Shown piece after piece: positions 25,578 through 34,513 of a stretch of DNA of 64,000 nt; position 1 is the first letter of the stretch, and each line of letters begins with the position of its first letter. The stretch covers positions 496,001-560,000 of the forward strand of contig NZ_AKKC02000008.1 in NCBI RefSeq assembly GCF_000282095.2, written 5' to 3'. Below the pieces are notes generated by a model. That model saw only the letters and a list, made by a program, of their open reading frames with translations. It was not told the DNA's origin and searched no databases. Position numbers and translations under genes: made by a program. This stretch comes from Rhizobium sp. CF080. Its GTDB lineage: Bacteria; Pseudomonadota; Alphaproteobacteria; Rhizobiales; Rhizobiaceae.

Positions 25578-26630
25578 TCAAACCGTCTGGAGCACCTGCA
25601 ATTCCTGGATGGGGACAGGGCCGCCGATCCGCTTCAGCAGCAGCTTTCCCATCAGCAAGCCGGCTTCAGTCAGGTCTTCGTAGATCGTCTCGGCGCGGGG
25701 GCGGATCTGGTCGAACAGGCCCGAGGTCTGTTTCGCCACCAGCCTGACATCCTTGTCCAGCTCAAGCTTATGGTCGTAGGCGGATGCCATGACCGCGAGC
25801 GCCGATACCTCGCCGCCGCAGATATAGCCGTCCGGCCGGTCCGGCTCGCCCATGCGGCGGAAGAGATAGTCGCGAATGTCGTCGGACTTGCTGTCGAGCG
25901 TCACGCCCTTTGCGATCTCGAAGCCGACGCCTTCCTCGCGCACCGCCGTCATGAAGCCGTGCCGCAGGTGGTGGGCGAAGGTGAAGCGCTCCGGCGGCAG
26001 GATGATCAGGAGCTTGCTTGCGCCGGCGGCGATCAGCTTTTTTGCGGCCTGATAGGCGAAACCGTAATTGTCGTAGTCGACATAGGGGTGAGCCGTGGCA
26101 AGCTCGGTGCGGCCGTGACAGATGAACGGAAAATTGTTTTCCATCAGCAGTTTGACGCGCTCGTCCATTGGCTCCGTGCGGGTGAAGACGATGCCGTCGG
26201 CCATGCGGTTTCGCATGATGTGGCGCACCGGTTCGATCTGCGGCGTATCGGAAAAATGGGGTGTGATGACGAGGTGATAGGCCGTGCCGCGCAGGGCCTC
26301 GGTGAGGCCGTTGATCATCGAGGTGGCATAACCGAGGATTTCCTCGTGGGGATCAAGGACCAGGCTGATCACATTGGTGCGACCGGTGCGCAGGCGCTGT
26401 GCCGCGCGGTCAGGCAGATAGCCGATATCGGCCGCGACCTGGCGGACGCGCTGGCGGGTATCGAGCGCGATCTGGGGTGCGTCCGCAAGCGCCCGCGATA
26501 CGGTCGTGACGGCAAGGCCGGTCAGTTCGGCGATCGTTTTCAGGGTCGGCTTCGCATCAGCGCCGGATTTTCCGGTTACCCGCTCCGTCTTCGCCCGCCG
26601 ACCCTTGCCCCCCAGGTCTTCCAGCGACAT
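25578..26630 (-). CDS. LacI-family transcriptional regulator of the sugar ABC operon
   Basis: 350 residues. A basic N-terminal extension of about 28 residues precedes the LacI HTH (LKTIAELTGLAVTTVSRALADAP) and hinge helix (RAAQRLRTGRTN); a periplasmic-binding-protein-like sugar domain follows (about 85-340). It probably represses the divergent ABC importer until a sugar binds. The start follows a strong GGAGGAGAAGAGG. A 12-base palindrome-like site with central CG lies 48 bases upstream, with a twin before the ABC operon. It resembles AglR-type alpha-glucoside regulators in style, but the effector cannot be named. Confidence 0.87.
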   Translation of the reverse strand: MSLEDLGGKGRRAKTERVTGKSGADAKPTLKTIAELTGLAVTTVSRALADAPQIALDTRQRVRQVAADIGYLPDRAAQRLRTGRTNVISLVLDPHEEILGYATSMINGLTEALRGTAYHLVITPHFSDTPQIEPVRHIMRNRMADGIVFTRTEPMDERVKLLMENNFPFICHGRTELATAHPYVDYDNYGFAYQAAKKLIAAGASKLLIILPPERFTFAHHLRHGFMTAVREEGVGFEIAKGVTLDSKSDDIRDYLFRRMGEPDRPDGYICGGEVSALAVMASAYDHKLELDKDVRLVAKQTSGLFDQIRPRAETIYEDLTEAGLLMGKLLLKRIGGPVPIQELQVLQTV

Positions 26631-26677
26631 ATCCTCTTCTCCTCCGTTCCCGCTCCGAAACCGGAGCGAGCCTCACC

Positions 26678-26689
26678 TATATCGTTACA
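26678..26689. promoter_or_regulatory. Candidate LacI-type operator, regulator side
   Basis: TATATCGTTACA, followed by AAT, almost identical to the site at 26833-26844. It has the central CG expected for LacI-family operators and lies 48 bases before the regulator start, suggesting autoregulation. Confidence 0.5.
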
Positions 26690-26815
26690 AATTTTCCGGA
26701 AGTCGCCAGGAATTTTTCTCGATTCCTGAGGAAAATTTTGCCAACTGCTAATTTTACAAGTTTTTCCATGGTGTTAGCTGAATCGATGATGATGTAAAAA
26801 ACTCCTTTGGCCGGG

Positions 26816-26844
26816 TTGACACCGACCGCAATTATATCGTTATA
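26816..26844 (+). promoter_or_regulatory. Sigma-70-type promoter with overlapping LacI-type operator
   Basis: TTGACA (26816-26821), 17 bases, GTTATA (26839-26844). The palindromic TATATCGTTATA (26833-26844) covers the -10, so bound repressor would block RNA polymerase. It serves the ABC importer genes starting at 26891. Confidence 0.6.
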
Positions 26845-26890
26845 AATCGCCATATCCGGAGAGGAGCCCGGATGCAAAGGGAGATTCTCA

Positions 26891-28147
26891 ATGAAGATTC
26901 GAATGATTGCCAAACTCGCCGCTGGTGCGGCACTTATTGCCATGACTGCTGGGGCCGCCAAGGCCGCAGAACAGGTCGAAGTCCTGCACTGGTGGACTTC
27001 GGGCGGCGAAGCTGCCGCACTCAACGTGCTGAAGGAAAACCTCCAGAAGCAGGGCGTTGCCTGGAAAGACATGCCGGTTGCCGGTGGTGCAGGCTCTGCT
27101 GCGATGACCGCGCTGCGCGCCCGCGTCACGGCCGGCGATCCGCCGACCGCTGTCCAGCTGCTCGGCTTCGACCTTCGCGACTGGGCCCAGATGGGCGTCG
27201 CCGCGAACCTCGACGACCTCGCCAAGAAGGAAGGCTGGGACAAGGTCATCCCGGCTGCTCTCCAGAACTTCTCGAAATTTGACGGCCACTGGATCGCTGC
27301 TCCGGTGAACATCCACTCCACCAACTGGCTGTGGATCAACAAGGCCGCTCTCGACAAGGCCGGCGGCAAGGCCCCGACCAATCTTGCCGAACTCATCACC
27401 ATGCTTGACGCCTTCAAGGGCCAGGGCCTCACCGCTCTCGCTCATGGTGGCGTTCCGTGGCAGGACGGCACGCTGTGGGAAGCCGTCGTGCTTTCGACCG
27501 GCGGTCCGGACTTCTACAAGAAGGCCGTTCTCGACCTCGACCCGGCCGCTTTGTCCGGCGACACGATGAAGAAGGTCTTCGACACGATGTCGAAGCTGCG
27601 CACCTATTTCGACCCGAACTTCTCGGGCCGCGAATGGAACCTGTCGACCGCTCTCGTCATCGAAGGCAAGGCCGGCGCCCAGGAAATGGGCGACTGGTCC
27701 AAGGGTGAATGGCTGCGCGCCAACAAGAAGCCGGGCACCGATTTCGTCTGCATCCGCTTCCCCGGCACGCAGGGCTCGGTCCTGTTCAATGCAGACCAGT
27801 TCATGATGTTCGACGTTGGTGGGGACGCTGAAAAGGCCCAGCTCAAGATGGCGTCCGCCGTCGAAGATCCGGCCTTCCAGATCGCCTTCAATACGGTCAA
27901 GGGGTCGGTTCCTGCCCGTACCGACGTTTCGAACGAAAAGTTCGACGATTGCGGCAAGAAGGGCATGGCGGACCTTGCCGAAGCGTCTTCCAAGGGTACG
28001 CTGATGGGCTCGCTCGCTCATGGTTACGCTCAGCCGGCTGCCATCAAGGAAGCCATGCTGGACGTCATCACCCAGCATCTCAACGGCCAGCTCACCACCG
28101 AAGCAGCGCTGAAGCGACTGCCGGAAGCGGTGAAGGCTGCCAAGTGA
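26891..28147 (+). CDS. Sugar ABC transporter, substrate-binding protein (family 1)
   Basis: 418 residues with a signal peptide of about 25 residues ending AKA-AEQ. The mature start [19 protein letters not shown] and [22 protein letters not shown], then [21 protein letters not shown], fit the glucose/mannose-type binding proteins (GtsA-like) of the CUT1 class. It catches the sugar in the periplasm and delivers it to the permeases at 28259 and 29182. A strong hairpin follows the stop, allowing more binding protein than permease. The sugar is inferred from resemblance only; alpha-glucosides are an alternative. Confidence 0.87.
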   Translation: MKIRMIAKLAAGAALIAMTAGAAKAAEQVEVLHWWTSGGEAAALNVLKENLQKQGVAWKDMPVAGGAGSAAMTALRARVTAGDPPTAVQLLGFDLRDWAQMGVAANLDDLAKKEGWDKVIPAALQNFSKFDGHWIAAPVNIHSTNWLWINKAALDKAGGKAPTNLAELITMLDAFKGQGLTALAHGGVPWQDGTLWEAVVLSTGGPDFYKKAVLDLDPAALSGDTMKKVFDTMSKLRTYFDPNFSGREWNLSTALVIEGKAGAQEMGDWSKGEWLRANKKPGTDFVCIRFPGTQGSVLFNADQFMMFDVGGDAEKAQLKMASAVEDPAFQIAFNTVKGSVPARTDVSNEKFDDCGKKGMADLAEASSKGTLMGSLAHGYAQPAAIKEAMLDVITQHLNGQLTTEAALKRLPEAVKAAK

Positions 28148-28176
28148 TCGCCTGATCGCACAATTCTGACATGCGA

Positions 28177-28201
28177 GTGGCCGGGGACAACCCCCGGCCA
28201 C
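28177..28201 (+). terminator. Intra-operon hairpin after the binding-protein gene
   Basis: GTGGCCGGGG (28177-28186), loop ACAAC, CCCCGGCCAC (28192-28201), then TTTT. A ten-pair GC-rich stem between the binding-protein and permease genes, as often seen where the upstream message is stabilised and downstream genes are expressed less. Confidence 0.65.
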
Positions 28202-28258
28202 TTTTCAAATTCCGGCTTGCCGGTAATTCTTCTTATCTGGTGTCTGCCGGAGGTCATG

Positions 28259-29185
28259 ATGACGACAATCGAACCGGTTCCCGTCGTGGTGCCGCAAAGA
28301 CAGGGCCGCTCGTTTGCTGACGGGCTGAGGAACGCGCTGCCGAAGATCGTGCTGGCGCCGTCGTTCGCGGTGATCCTGCTGTTCGTCTACGGTTTCATTC
28401 TCTGGACGGTCTACCTTTCCTTTACCACCTCGCGCATCCTGCCGGTCTATAAATGGGGCGGGTTCGACGCCTATTACCGCCTCTGGTCGCAGCCGAACTG
28501 GTATGTGGCAATGCAGAACCTGGCGATCTTCGGCGTTCTCTACATCGGCATCTGCATCGCGCTCGGCCTTGCCATCGCCATCCTGATGGATCAGCGTATC
28601 CGTGCCGAAGGCGTGCTGCGTCCGATCTTCCTCTATCCGATGGCGCTGTCCTTCGTCGTGACCGGCACCGCCTGGAAATGGTTCCTCAATCCTGGCCTCG
28701 GGCTTGAGAACACCATGCACAATCTTGGCTGGACGAGCTTCAAGTTCGACTGGCTGGTCAACCCCAAGATGGCGATCTACACCGTCGTCATTGCCGGGGT
28801 CTGGCAGGCGTCCGGCTTCGTCATGGCGATGTTCCTTGCCGGTCTTCGCGGCATCGACGGCGAGATCATCAAGGCGGCGCAGATCGACGGCGCATCGAGT
28901 GTCTCGATCTATCGCCGGATCATCATCCCGCTCCTGCGTCCCGTCTTCCTCTCCGCCTTCATCGTGCTCGCGCATATGGCGATCAAGTCCTACGACCTGG
29001 TCATCGCGCTGACCGGCGGCGGACCGGGCAATGCGACCGAGCTGCCGTCCACCTTCATGTATTCCTACACGTTCACCCGTAACCAGATGAATGTCGGATC
29101 GGCGAGCGCCGTGATGATGCTGATGGGCATTACCGCGATCATCGTGCCCTATCTCTATTCGGAACTGCGGGAGAGAAAGCAATGA
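28259..29185 (+). CDS. Sugar ABC transporter permease (MalF/UgpA type)
   Basis: 308 residues with six membrane helices and the cytoplasmic EAA loop EIIKAAQIDGASSVSIYRRIIIPLLRP near residue 215 that docks on the ATPase. The N-terminus is short and lacks the extra helices of enterobacterial MalF. GGAGG stands five bases before ATG 28259, making this a better start than ATG 28256 or the upstream frame. It overlaps the next permease gene by four bases (ATGA). Confidence 0.9.
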   Translation: MTTIEPVPVVVPQRQGRSFADGLRNALPKIVLAPSFAVILLFVYGFILWTVYLSFTTSRILPVYKWGGFDAYYRLWSQPNWYVAMQNLAIFGVLYIGICIALGLAIAILMDQRIRAEGVLRPIFLYPMALSFVVTGTAWKWFLNPGLGLENTMHNLGWTSFKFDWLVNPKMAIYTVVIAGVWQASGFVMAMFLAGLRGIDGEIIKAAQIDGASSVSIYRRIIIPLLRPVFLSAFIVLAHMAIKSYDLVIALTGGGPGNATELPSTFMYSYTFTRNQMNVGSASAVMMLMGITAIIVPYLYSELRERKQ

Positions 29186-30063
29186 GCGCGACACAAGAAA
29201 CCGTCAGCGCCGGCGGAGCCCGTACCGGCCGTTATTTCATCTATGCCGCGCTGATCATTCTGGCGCTGGTCTACCTCCTGCCGCTCTACGTGATGCTGTC
29301 GACGTCCCTGAAATCGCTCGACGAAATCCGCGGCGGTGACATGCTGGCGCCGCCGCGTGATCCGTCGATCGCCGCCTGGGTCCGCGCCTGGGGTGAGGCC
29401 TGCATCGGGGTCAGCTGCGTCGGCATCAAGGGCTATTTCTGGAACTCCATCAAGATGGTGGTTCCGGCGGTTCTGATCTCCACCCTGCTCGGTGCGCTCA
29501 ACGGTTACGTGCTCACCAAGTGGCGCTTCCCGGGCCACAAGCTTGTGTTCGGCATGATGCTGTTTGCCTGCTTCATCCCGTTCCAGGCGGTGCTTATCCC
29601 GATGGCGCGGGTGCTCGGCACGTTCGGCCTGTCGAACTCCACCACCGGCCTCGTCCTGGTCCACGTGATCTACGGTCTCGGCTTTACGACGCTGTTCTTC
29701 CGCAACTATTACGAGGCGTTTCCGGACGAACTCGTGAAGGCCGCGATGATCGACGGCGCGGGTTTCTTCCGGATCTTCTGGCGCATCCTGCTGCCGAGTT
29801 CCGGGCCGATCATCGTGGTGACGATCATCTACCAGTTCACCAATATCTGGAATGACTTCCTGTTCGGCGTGTCCTTTTCGTCCGGCACATCCTCGCCGAT
29901 GACGGTCGCGCTGAACAACCTCGTTGCCTCCTCCACCGGCGTCAAGGAATACAATGTCGATATGGCGGCTGCGGTGTTCGCAGCGCTTCCGACGCTGTTC
30001 GTCTATGTCGTCGCCGGACGCTATTTCGTGCGTGGCCTGATGGCCGGCGCAGTCAAGGGATAA
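29182..30063 (+). CDS. Sugar ABC transporter permease (MalG/UgpE type)
   Basis: 293 residues with six membrane helices and the EAA loop ELVKAAMIDGAGFFRIFWRILLPSSGP near residue 190. It pairs with the preceding permease to make the channel. A periplasmic loop includes two Cys residues (EACIGVSCVG), seen in the GtsC-like class of glucose permeases (recalled). Translation is coupled to the upstream gene by the ATGA overlap, and the ATPase gene begins six bases after its stop. Confidence 0.9.
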   Translation: MSATQETVSAGGARTGRYFIYAALIILALVYLLPLYVMLSTSLKSLDEIRGGDMLAPPRDPSIAAWVRAWGEACIGVSCVGIKGYFWNSIKMVVPAVLISTLLGALNGYVLTKWRFPGHKLVFGMMLFACFIPFQAVLIPMARVLGTFGLSNSTTGLVLVHVIYGLGFTTLFFRNYYEAFPDELVKAAMIDGAGFFRIFWRILLPSSGPIIVVTIIYQFTNIWNDFLFGVSFSSGTSSPMTVALNNLVASSTGVKEYNVDMAAAVFAALPTLFVYVVAGRYFVRGLMAGAVKG

Positions 30064-30069
30064 CCGCAC

Positions 30070-31176
30070 ATGAGCTTTCTTGAAATCAAGGATATTCGCA
30101 AGAAGATCGGCAATAACGAGATCCTGAAGGGCATCAATATCGAGCTCGAAAAGGGTGGCTTTCTGGTTCTCGTCGGCCCGTCTGGCTGCGGCAAGTCGAC
30201 CCTGCTCAATGCGATTGCCGGCCTGCTGCCGCCGTCGTCGGGCGATATCGTCATCGACGGCCAGGTGGTCAACGATCTGCATCCGTCGAAGCGCGATATC
30301 GCCATGGTCTTCCAGTCCTATGCGCTCTATCCGAACATGACGGTGGAAGAGAACATCGCCTTCGCGCTCGAAATGCGCGGCGTCGAGAAGGCGCAGCGCG
30401 AGGCGGCGGTCAAGCAGGTCGCCAAGACCCTGCAGATCGAGCATCTCCTGAAGCGCCGTCCGAGCCAGCTTTCCGGCGGCCAGCGCCAGCGTGTCGCCAT
30501 GGGCCGCGCGCTGGTGCGCCAGCCGCGCGTCTTCCTGTTCGACGAGCCGCTGTCCAATCTCGACGCCAAGCTGCGCGTCGAGGTGCGTGCGGAAATCAAG
30601 GCGCTGCACCAGAATACCCATGCCACGATCGTCTACGTCACCCACGACCAGATCGAGGCAATGACGCTCGCGACCAAGATCGTCGTGCTCAAGGAGGGCA
30701 TGGTGCAGCAGGTCGGCACTCCGGCGGAAATCTACGGCCGCCCGGCCAACCTCTTCGTCGCGGATTTCATGGGCTCGCCGGCGATGAACATGCTGAAAGG
30801 CAAGGTGGTCTCGTCGGGAGCGGGGCAAAGCATCGCCCTGTTCGGCAACGACGGTCTGACGGTCGCTATGCCGCCATCGGTCACCACGACCCTTGCAGAC
30901 GGCAAGGACGTCATTCTCGGCCTGCGCCCGGAGACGATCACCGATGCCGGTCTCGTCGATCCGCAGGCACGCGCCACTGCCCATATCGAGGCCGAAGTCA
31001 CAATGATCGAGCCGACCGGTTCCGACACCTTCGTCACCGGCAGGCTGGACGGCGCGACTTTCACCGCCCGCACCCGCTCCGACGTGCATGTCGCGCTCGG
31101 CCAGAAATTCCCCTTCTCCTTCAATCTCGACAAGGCCGTGGTCTTCGATCCGCAGACGACCAGCCGCATCGACTGA
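30070..31176 (+). CDS. Sugar ABC transporter ATP-binding protein (MsmK/UgpC/MalK type)
   Basis: 368 residues. Walker A GPSGCGKST near residue 37, Q-loop FQSYALYPNMTVEEN, signature LSGGQRQRV near 136, Walker B VFLFDEPLSNLD, and H-loop VTHDQIEAM. The C-terminal third (about 240-368) is the TOBE/OB regulatory domain of CUT1 ATPases, with RPETI at about 294. It drives the importer formed with the two preceding permeases. It is the last gene of the operon; no terminator with a T-run is seen before the inverted repeats at 31224. Confidence 0.92.
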   Translation: MSFLEIKDIRKKIGNNEILKGINIELEKGGFLVLVGPSGCGKSTLLNAIAGLLPPSSGDIVIDGQVVNDLHPSKRDIAMVFQSYALYPNMTVEENIAFALEMRGVEKAQREAAVKQVAKTLQIEHLLKRRPSQLSGGQRQRVAMGRALVRQPRVFLFDEPLSNLDAKLRVEVRAEIKALHQNTHATIVYVTHDQIEAMTLATKIVVLKEGMVQQVGTPAEIYGRPANLFVADFMGSPAMNMLKGKVVSSGAGQSIALFGNDGLTVAMPPSVTTTLADGKDVILGLRPETITDAGLVDPQARATAHIEAEVTMIEPTGSDTFVTGRLDGATFTARTRSDVHVALGQKFPFSFNLDKAVVFDPQTTSRID

Positions 31177-31223
31177 GTGGTCGGGCGCCTGACCTCCTGG
31201 CCTGCTGCCTTATTTTAGGTAAG

Positions 31224-31267
31224 CGATAACAAGGCGTTATCGTTCCGCGGGGAACTTTTCCCCGCGG
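31224..31267. repeat. Two adjacent inverted repeats upstream of treZ
   Basis: CGATAAC-aaggc-GTTATCG (31224-31242) is followed two bases later by CCGCGGGGAA-ctt-TTCCCCGCGG (31245-31267), a perfect ten-base-arm palindrome. The second contains GGAAC, but its -10 (TATT after 17 bases) is poor for EcfG. The pair could be operator, terminator of the ABC operon, or RNA structure in the treZ leader. Confidence 0.55.
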
Positions 31268-31307
31268 ACTTGTATTCCCTTGGAACAATTGCAGCCAAGG
31301 AGATGTC

Positions 31308-33167
31308 ATGTCGCTGACGCGAGATTTCACGCCATTCGATTCGCGGGACGGAGGTTCCGCCCGCCAGTCCCGCCGCATCTTTCCCAAGTCCTGGGGGGCG
31401 GAATATCTGGGTGACGGCGAAGTGCTTTTCCGAATCTGGGCACCGGATCTGGAGCGCCTGCGGGTGCAGATCGCCGGCCGTAACCGGGAGATGCTGCCGG
31501 CGGGCGAGGGCTGGTTCACGCTGACCACGGACGGAATCGCGCAGGGCACGCCCTATCAATTCGTCATGCCCGATGGTGTCGCAATGGCGGACCCGGCTTC
31601 GCGCGCCCAGGATGGCGGCGTCGACGGCCCTTCGCTGATCATCGATCCGGCCTCCTACCGGTGGGAACGGCCCGACTGGCAAGGTCATGCGTGGGAAGAG
31701 GCGGTTCTGTACGAGATCCATATCGGTACCTTTACCGAAGAAGGCACGTTTCGCGCCGCCGCCGAGCGGCTGCGGGAGATCGCCTCGCTTGGCGTGACGA
31801 TGCTGCAGGTCATGCCGGTCAACCAGTTTCCGGGCGCACGCGGCTGGGGTTATGACGGTGTGCTGCCCTATGCGCCGCACCACGCCTATGGCGAACCGGA
31901 CGACATGAAGGCTTTCGTCGACGCCGCGCACCGGCACGGTCTCTCGGTCATGCTCGACGTCGTCTACAACCACTTCGGCCCGCGCGGCACCCTGTTCGAG
32001 CCCTATGTGCCGGCCTTTTTCGATCCCGATCGTGCGACGCCCTGGGGACCTGCGATTGATTTCAGCCAGCGCCCGGTGCGGCAGTTCTTCATCGAGAATG
32101 CGCTCTATTGGCTGGAGGAATTCAACCTCGATGGTCTGCGGCTGGATGCGGTCGACCAGATCAACGACGACGCCTCGCAGATGCACGTCCTGTGGGAACT
32201 GGCAAAGCGGGTTCAGCGCGAGGTGACGGGCCGGCGCAGGCATCTCGTGATGGAGGATCACCGGAATATCGCCCACTACCTGGAGCGCGACCGCTGCGGC
32301 AATGCGTTGCTCTACGAAGCGGACTGGAACCACGACATCCACCATGCCGCGCACGTGATCGCAACCGGCGAGACCGCCGGGTATGTCGGCATCTTTGCGA
32401 ACGATCCGGTACGCAAGCTTGGCCGTGGCCTCGCGGAGGGTTTCATCTATCAGGGCGAAACATCGCCGAACGACGAGGTGCGCGGCGAGCCGAGCGGTCA
32501 CCTGTCGCCCATTGCCTTCATCAACTTCCTGCAGAACCACGACCAGGTCGGCAATCGGGCGTTCGGCGAGCGGCTGATCTCGCTCGCCGATCCGCAGATG
32601 TTGCGGGTGATGACGGCAATCTTGATCCTGTCCCCGCAGGTTCCGCTCCTGTTCATGGGCGAGGATTACGGCGAGACCCGGGATTTCCGCTTCTTCAGCG
32701 ATTACCAAGGTGAGCTTGCCAAGGCCGTCTGGGATAACCGCATCAACGAGGCTGCGAATTTCGGTGGCATCCCTGAGAGTGTTGCGAAACCGGAGGATAT
32801 TGCCGATCCGAATGCGGTTGAAACCTTCGAACGCTCTAAGCTGCGTTGGAACCAAGCTAGGGAGCCCGAAGGCCAGGCGCGTCGCAACCGCCTGCGCATG
32901 CTGATCGCAAAGCGTCGAGAACATGTCGTGCCCGGGCTTCGGGCGATTCCTCCTTCTTCGGGCAAGATGCTCGATACCGAAGACGGCGTGATCGCCATCG
33001 ACTGGCGGCTGGCGAACCGCCGGCTGAAGCTCCGGGCCAATCTCTCAAAAGAGGAGAGGCCGATCCCGCCCGTTTCCGGAGTCGTCATCCACGTCGAACC
33101 GGCAAAAATCGCTGCCGGCGAAACTCTTCCCGGCCTCTCCATGCTCATGGCCGTATCCCCTCTCTGA
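31308..33167 (+). CDS. treZ: Malto-oligosyltrehalose trehalohydrolase (GH13)
   Basis: 619 residues. An N-terminal CBM48-like domain (LFRIWAPDLERLRVQI) is followed by a GH13 barrel with VYNHFGPRG, the nucleophile Asp in LDGLRLDAVDQI near residue 269, the acid/base Glu in LVMEDHRN near 314, and QNHDQVGNRAFGERL. TreZ releases trehalose from maltooligosyl-trehalose made by TreY, linking glycogen to trehalose. TreY is not in the window. AAGGAG precedes the ATG. The region around DQVGNR and the short active-site loop favour TreZ over branching enzyme. Stress context agrees with trehalose as protectant. Confidence 0.88.
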   Translation: MSLTRDFTPFDSRDGGSARQSRRIFPKSWGAEYLGDGEVLFRIWAPDLERLRVQIAGRNREMLPAGEGWFTLTTDGIAQGTPYQFVMPDGVAMADPASRAQDGGVDGPSLIIDPASYRWERPDWQGHAWEEAVLYEIHIGTFTEEGTFRAAAERLREIASLGVTMLQVMPVNQFPGARGWGYDGVLPYAPHHAYGEPDDMKAFVDAAHRHGLSVMLDVVYNHFGPRGTLFEPYVPAFFDPDRATPWGPAIDFSQRPVRQFFIENALYWLEEFNLDGLRLDAVDQINDDASQMHVLWELAKRVQREVTGRRRHLVMEDHRNIAHYLERDRCGNALLYEADWNHDIHHAAHVIATGETAGYVGIFANDPVRKLGRGLAEGFIYQGETSPNDEVRGEPSGHLSPIAFINFLQNHDQVGNRAFGERLISLADPQMLRVMTAILILSPQVPLLFMGEDYGETRDFRFFSDYQGELAKAVWDNRINEAANFGGIPESVAKPEDIADPNAVETFERSKLRWNQAREPEGQARRNRLRMLIAKRREHVVPGLRAIPPSSGKMLDTEDGVIAIDWRLANRRLKLRANLSKEERPIPPVSGVVIHVEPAKIAAGETLPGLSMLMAVSPL

Positions 33168-33191
33168 GCTCCCGCATTCCTGCGAAAAAAC

Positions 33192-33216
33192 GGAACAATC
33201 CGGGGAAGGCGGGGTT
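33192..33216 (+). promoter_or_regulatory. EcfG-type promoter for the BON-domain gene at 33268
   Basis: GGAAC (33192-33196), 16 bases, GGTT (33213-33216). About 45 bases of leader before the ATG. Confidence 0.65.
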
Positions 33217-33267
33217 GGGTCAGCGTCCCATGCGAAAGGGGACCAAACCAGACCGAGGAGACAGACA

Positions 33268-34068
33268 ATGGCTAGTGGAAATTATTCCCAATCGGGCGGG
33301 TATCGGAACGACCGTATGCGCGACGAGCGTGATTTCGCACGCGAGTCCTCCAGCGACTATCGCCCGGGCGATACAGGTTATGTGCGTGGTTTCAGTGACG
33401 ATGAGCGGAGCGGCAATGCAAATCGCGAGGATGGCGATCGTTCGCGTTTCTCCCGTTATGGCCGCGGCGAGCAATGGGCTTCCGACGATGGCGGGTTCGA
33501 GGCGGGTTATGGTGATTCGGACCGCTCGCAGGCCTGGGCTCGTGAATCCTATCGTGGCCGGCCTTCCTCGTTCAGTTATGAGCCCGGCCGCAATCGCGTC
33601 AACCAGGCCTATGGCGACCGCTACGGTTCGGACTATCGGTTCAGCGGCGAAAGCCGCCAGGGTTCGGACAGCCGCTTCCGTGGTTCGGAAGACAATGGAC
33701 GTCAGCGCGGCTTCATGGAGCGGGCTGGCGATGAGGTTGCCTCCTGGTTCGGTGATGAAGACGCTGAACGTCGCCGGAAGATGGACGAGCATCGCGGCAA
33801 GGGGCCGAAGGGTTACCAGCGCTCCGACGCCCGTATCGAGGAAGACGTCAACGATCGCCTGAGCGACGACCCGGTGCTGGACGCGTCCAACATCACCGTG
33901 ACGGTTCAGGCGGCTGAAGTGACGCTCGACGGCTTCGTATCGAGCCGCTGGGACAAGCGCCGCGCCGAGGATCTCGTGGATGACGTGTCCGGCGTCCGGC
34001 ACGTCCAGAACAACCTGCGGATCAACAATAGTTCGACCGATACGCTGACCGGTTCAACCACGATCTGA
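33268..34068 (+). CDS. BON-domain protein with long disordered N-terminus
   Basis: 266 residues. The first 170 or so are low complexity, rich in Arg, Gly, Ser, Asp and Tyr and without hydrophobic segments. The C-terminal 85 residues form a BON domain (ARIEEDVNDRLSDDPVLDASNITVTVQAAEVTLDGFV, then VRHVQNNLRI). BON domains bind phospholipid or other surfaces and often appear in stress proteins such as OsmY. No signal peptide is visible, so a cytoplasmic or membrane-surface role is likely. GAGGAGAC precedes the ATG and an EcfG promoter precedes that. A second BON protein of related layout is at 51585-51977. Confidence 0.85.
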   Translation: MASGNYSQSGGYRNDRMRDERDFARESSSDYRPGDTGYVRGFSDDERSGNANREDGDRSRFSRYGRGEQWASDDGGFEAGYGDSDRSQAWARESYRGRPSSFSYEPGRNRVNQAYGDRYGSDYRFSGESRQGSDSRFRGSEDNGRQRGFMERAGDEVASWFGDEDAERRRKMDEHRGKGPKGYQRSDARIEEDVNDRLSDDPVLDASNITVTVQAAEVTLDGFVSSRWDKRRAEDLVDDVSGVRHVQNNLRINNSSTDTLTGSTTI

Positions 34069-34131
34069 TCCGGTGTGGTCCACGCGTCAGGCCGCTGCCG
34101 GTGGCCTGATTTCAATCGGCAAGGAGACATT

Positions 34132-34353
34132 ATGACCGAGAACAATGACACCGCCAAAATCCACGAGGATGCGGAGGGGCAGTACGCCAAATCCCAAGCC
34201 GACGGCAAGGCAAATGGCGTTGCCAGCGCCAAGCCGACGGTAATCACGGGTTCCGACGACGCGACGACGCACCGCAATCCACCTGGCAAAAAGGTGCTGG
34301 AAAAGGACTGGGACGTGAATTTCGACGTCGAGGAACGGTCCCGGCAGAGTTGA
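34132..34353 (+). CDS. Small hydrophilic stress-region protein (73 residues)
   Basis: 73 residues, very polar, with no hydrophobic core, beginning MTENNDTAKIHEDAEGQYAK; composition suggests a disordered protein. AAGGAG stands at good spacing before ATG 34132. It follows the BON gene by 63 bases on the same strand, with no promoter of its own visible, so it is probably read from the EcfG promoter at 33192. Similar short hydrophilic proteins are seen in rhizobial genomes (recalled). Function unknown. Confidence 0.6.
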   Translation: MTENNDTAKIHEDAEGQYAKSQADGKANGVASAKPTVITGSDDATTHRNPPGKKVLEKDWDVNFDVEERSRQS

Positions 34354-34513
34354 GCTGCGCCTTCCGCCGAAAACGCATCGCCGGCAATCAATCCTTGGCC
34401 CGACGTCTAAAACCGGCTAGAAAAGCCGGCGGGAATATTAGCAGATGGCGGGAAACGGAAATGCACAATGCCGGCAGGTAGCACAGGCACCTGCAGCTTT
34501 TTCTATAGGGTAA

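Noticed and set aside
29155..31089. A 644-codon minus-strand frame opposite the ABC permease and ATPase genes
   Set aside because: Low-complexity Arg/Asp/His composition without motifs; the plus strand encodes the transporter.
31251..31277. EcfG promoter before treZ (GGAAC within the hairpin)
   Set aside because: The element at the -10 distance reads TATT or GTAT, too far from CGTT, and GGAAC is explained by the palindrome arm.
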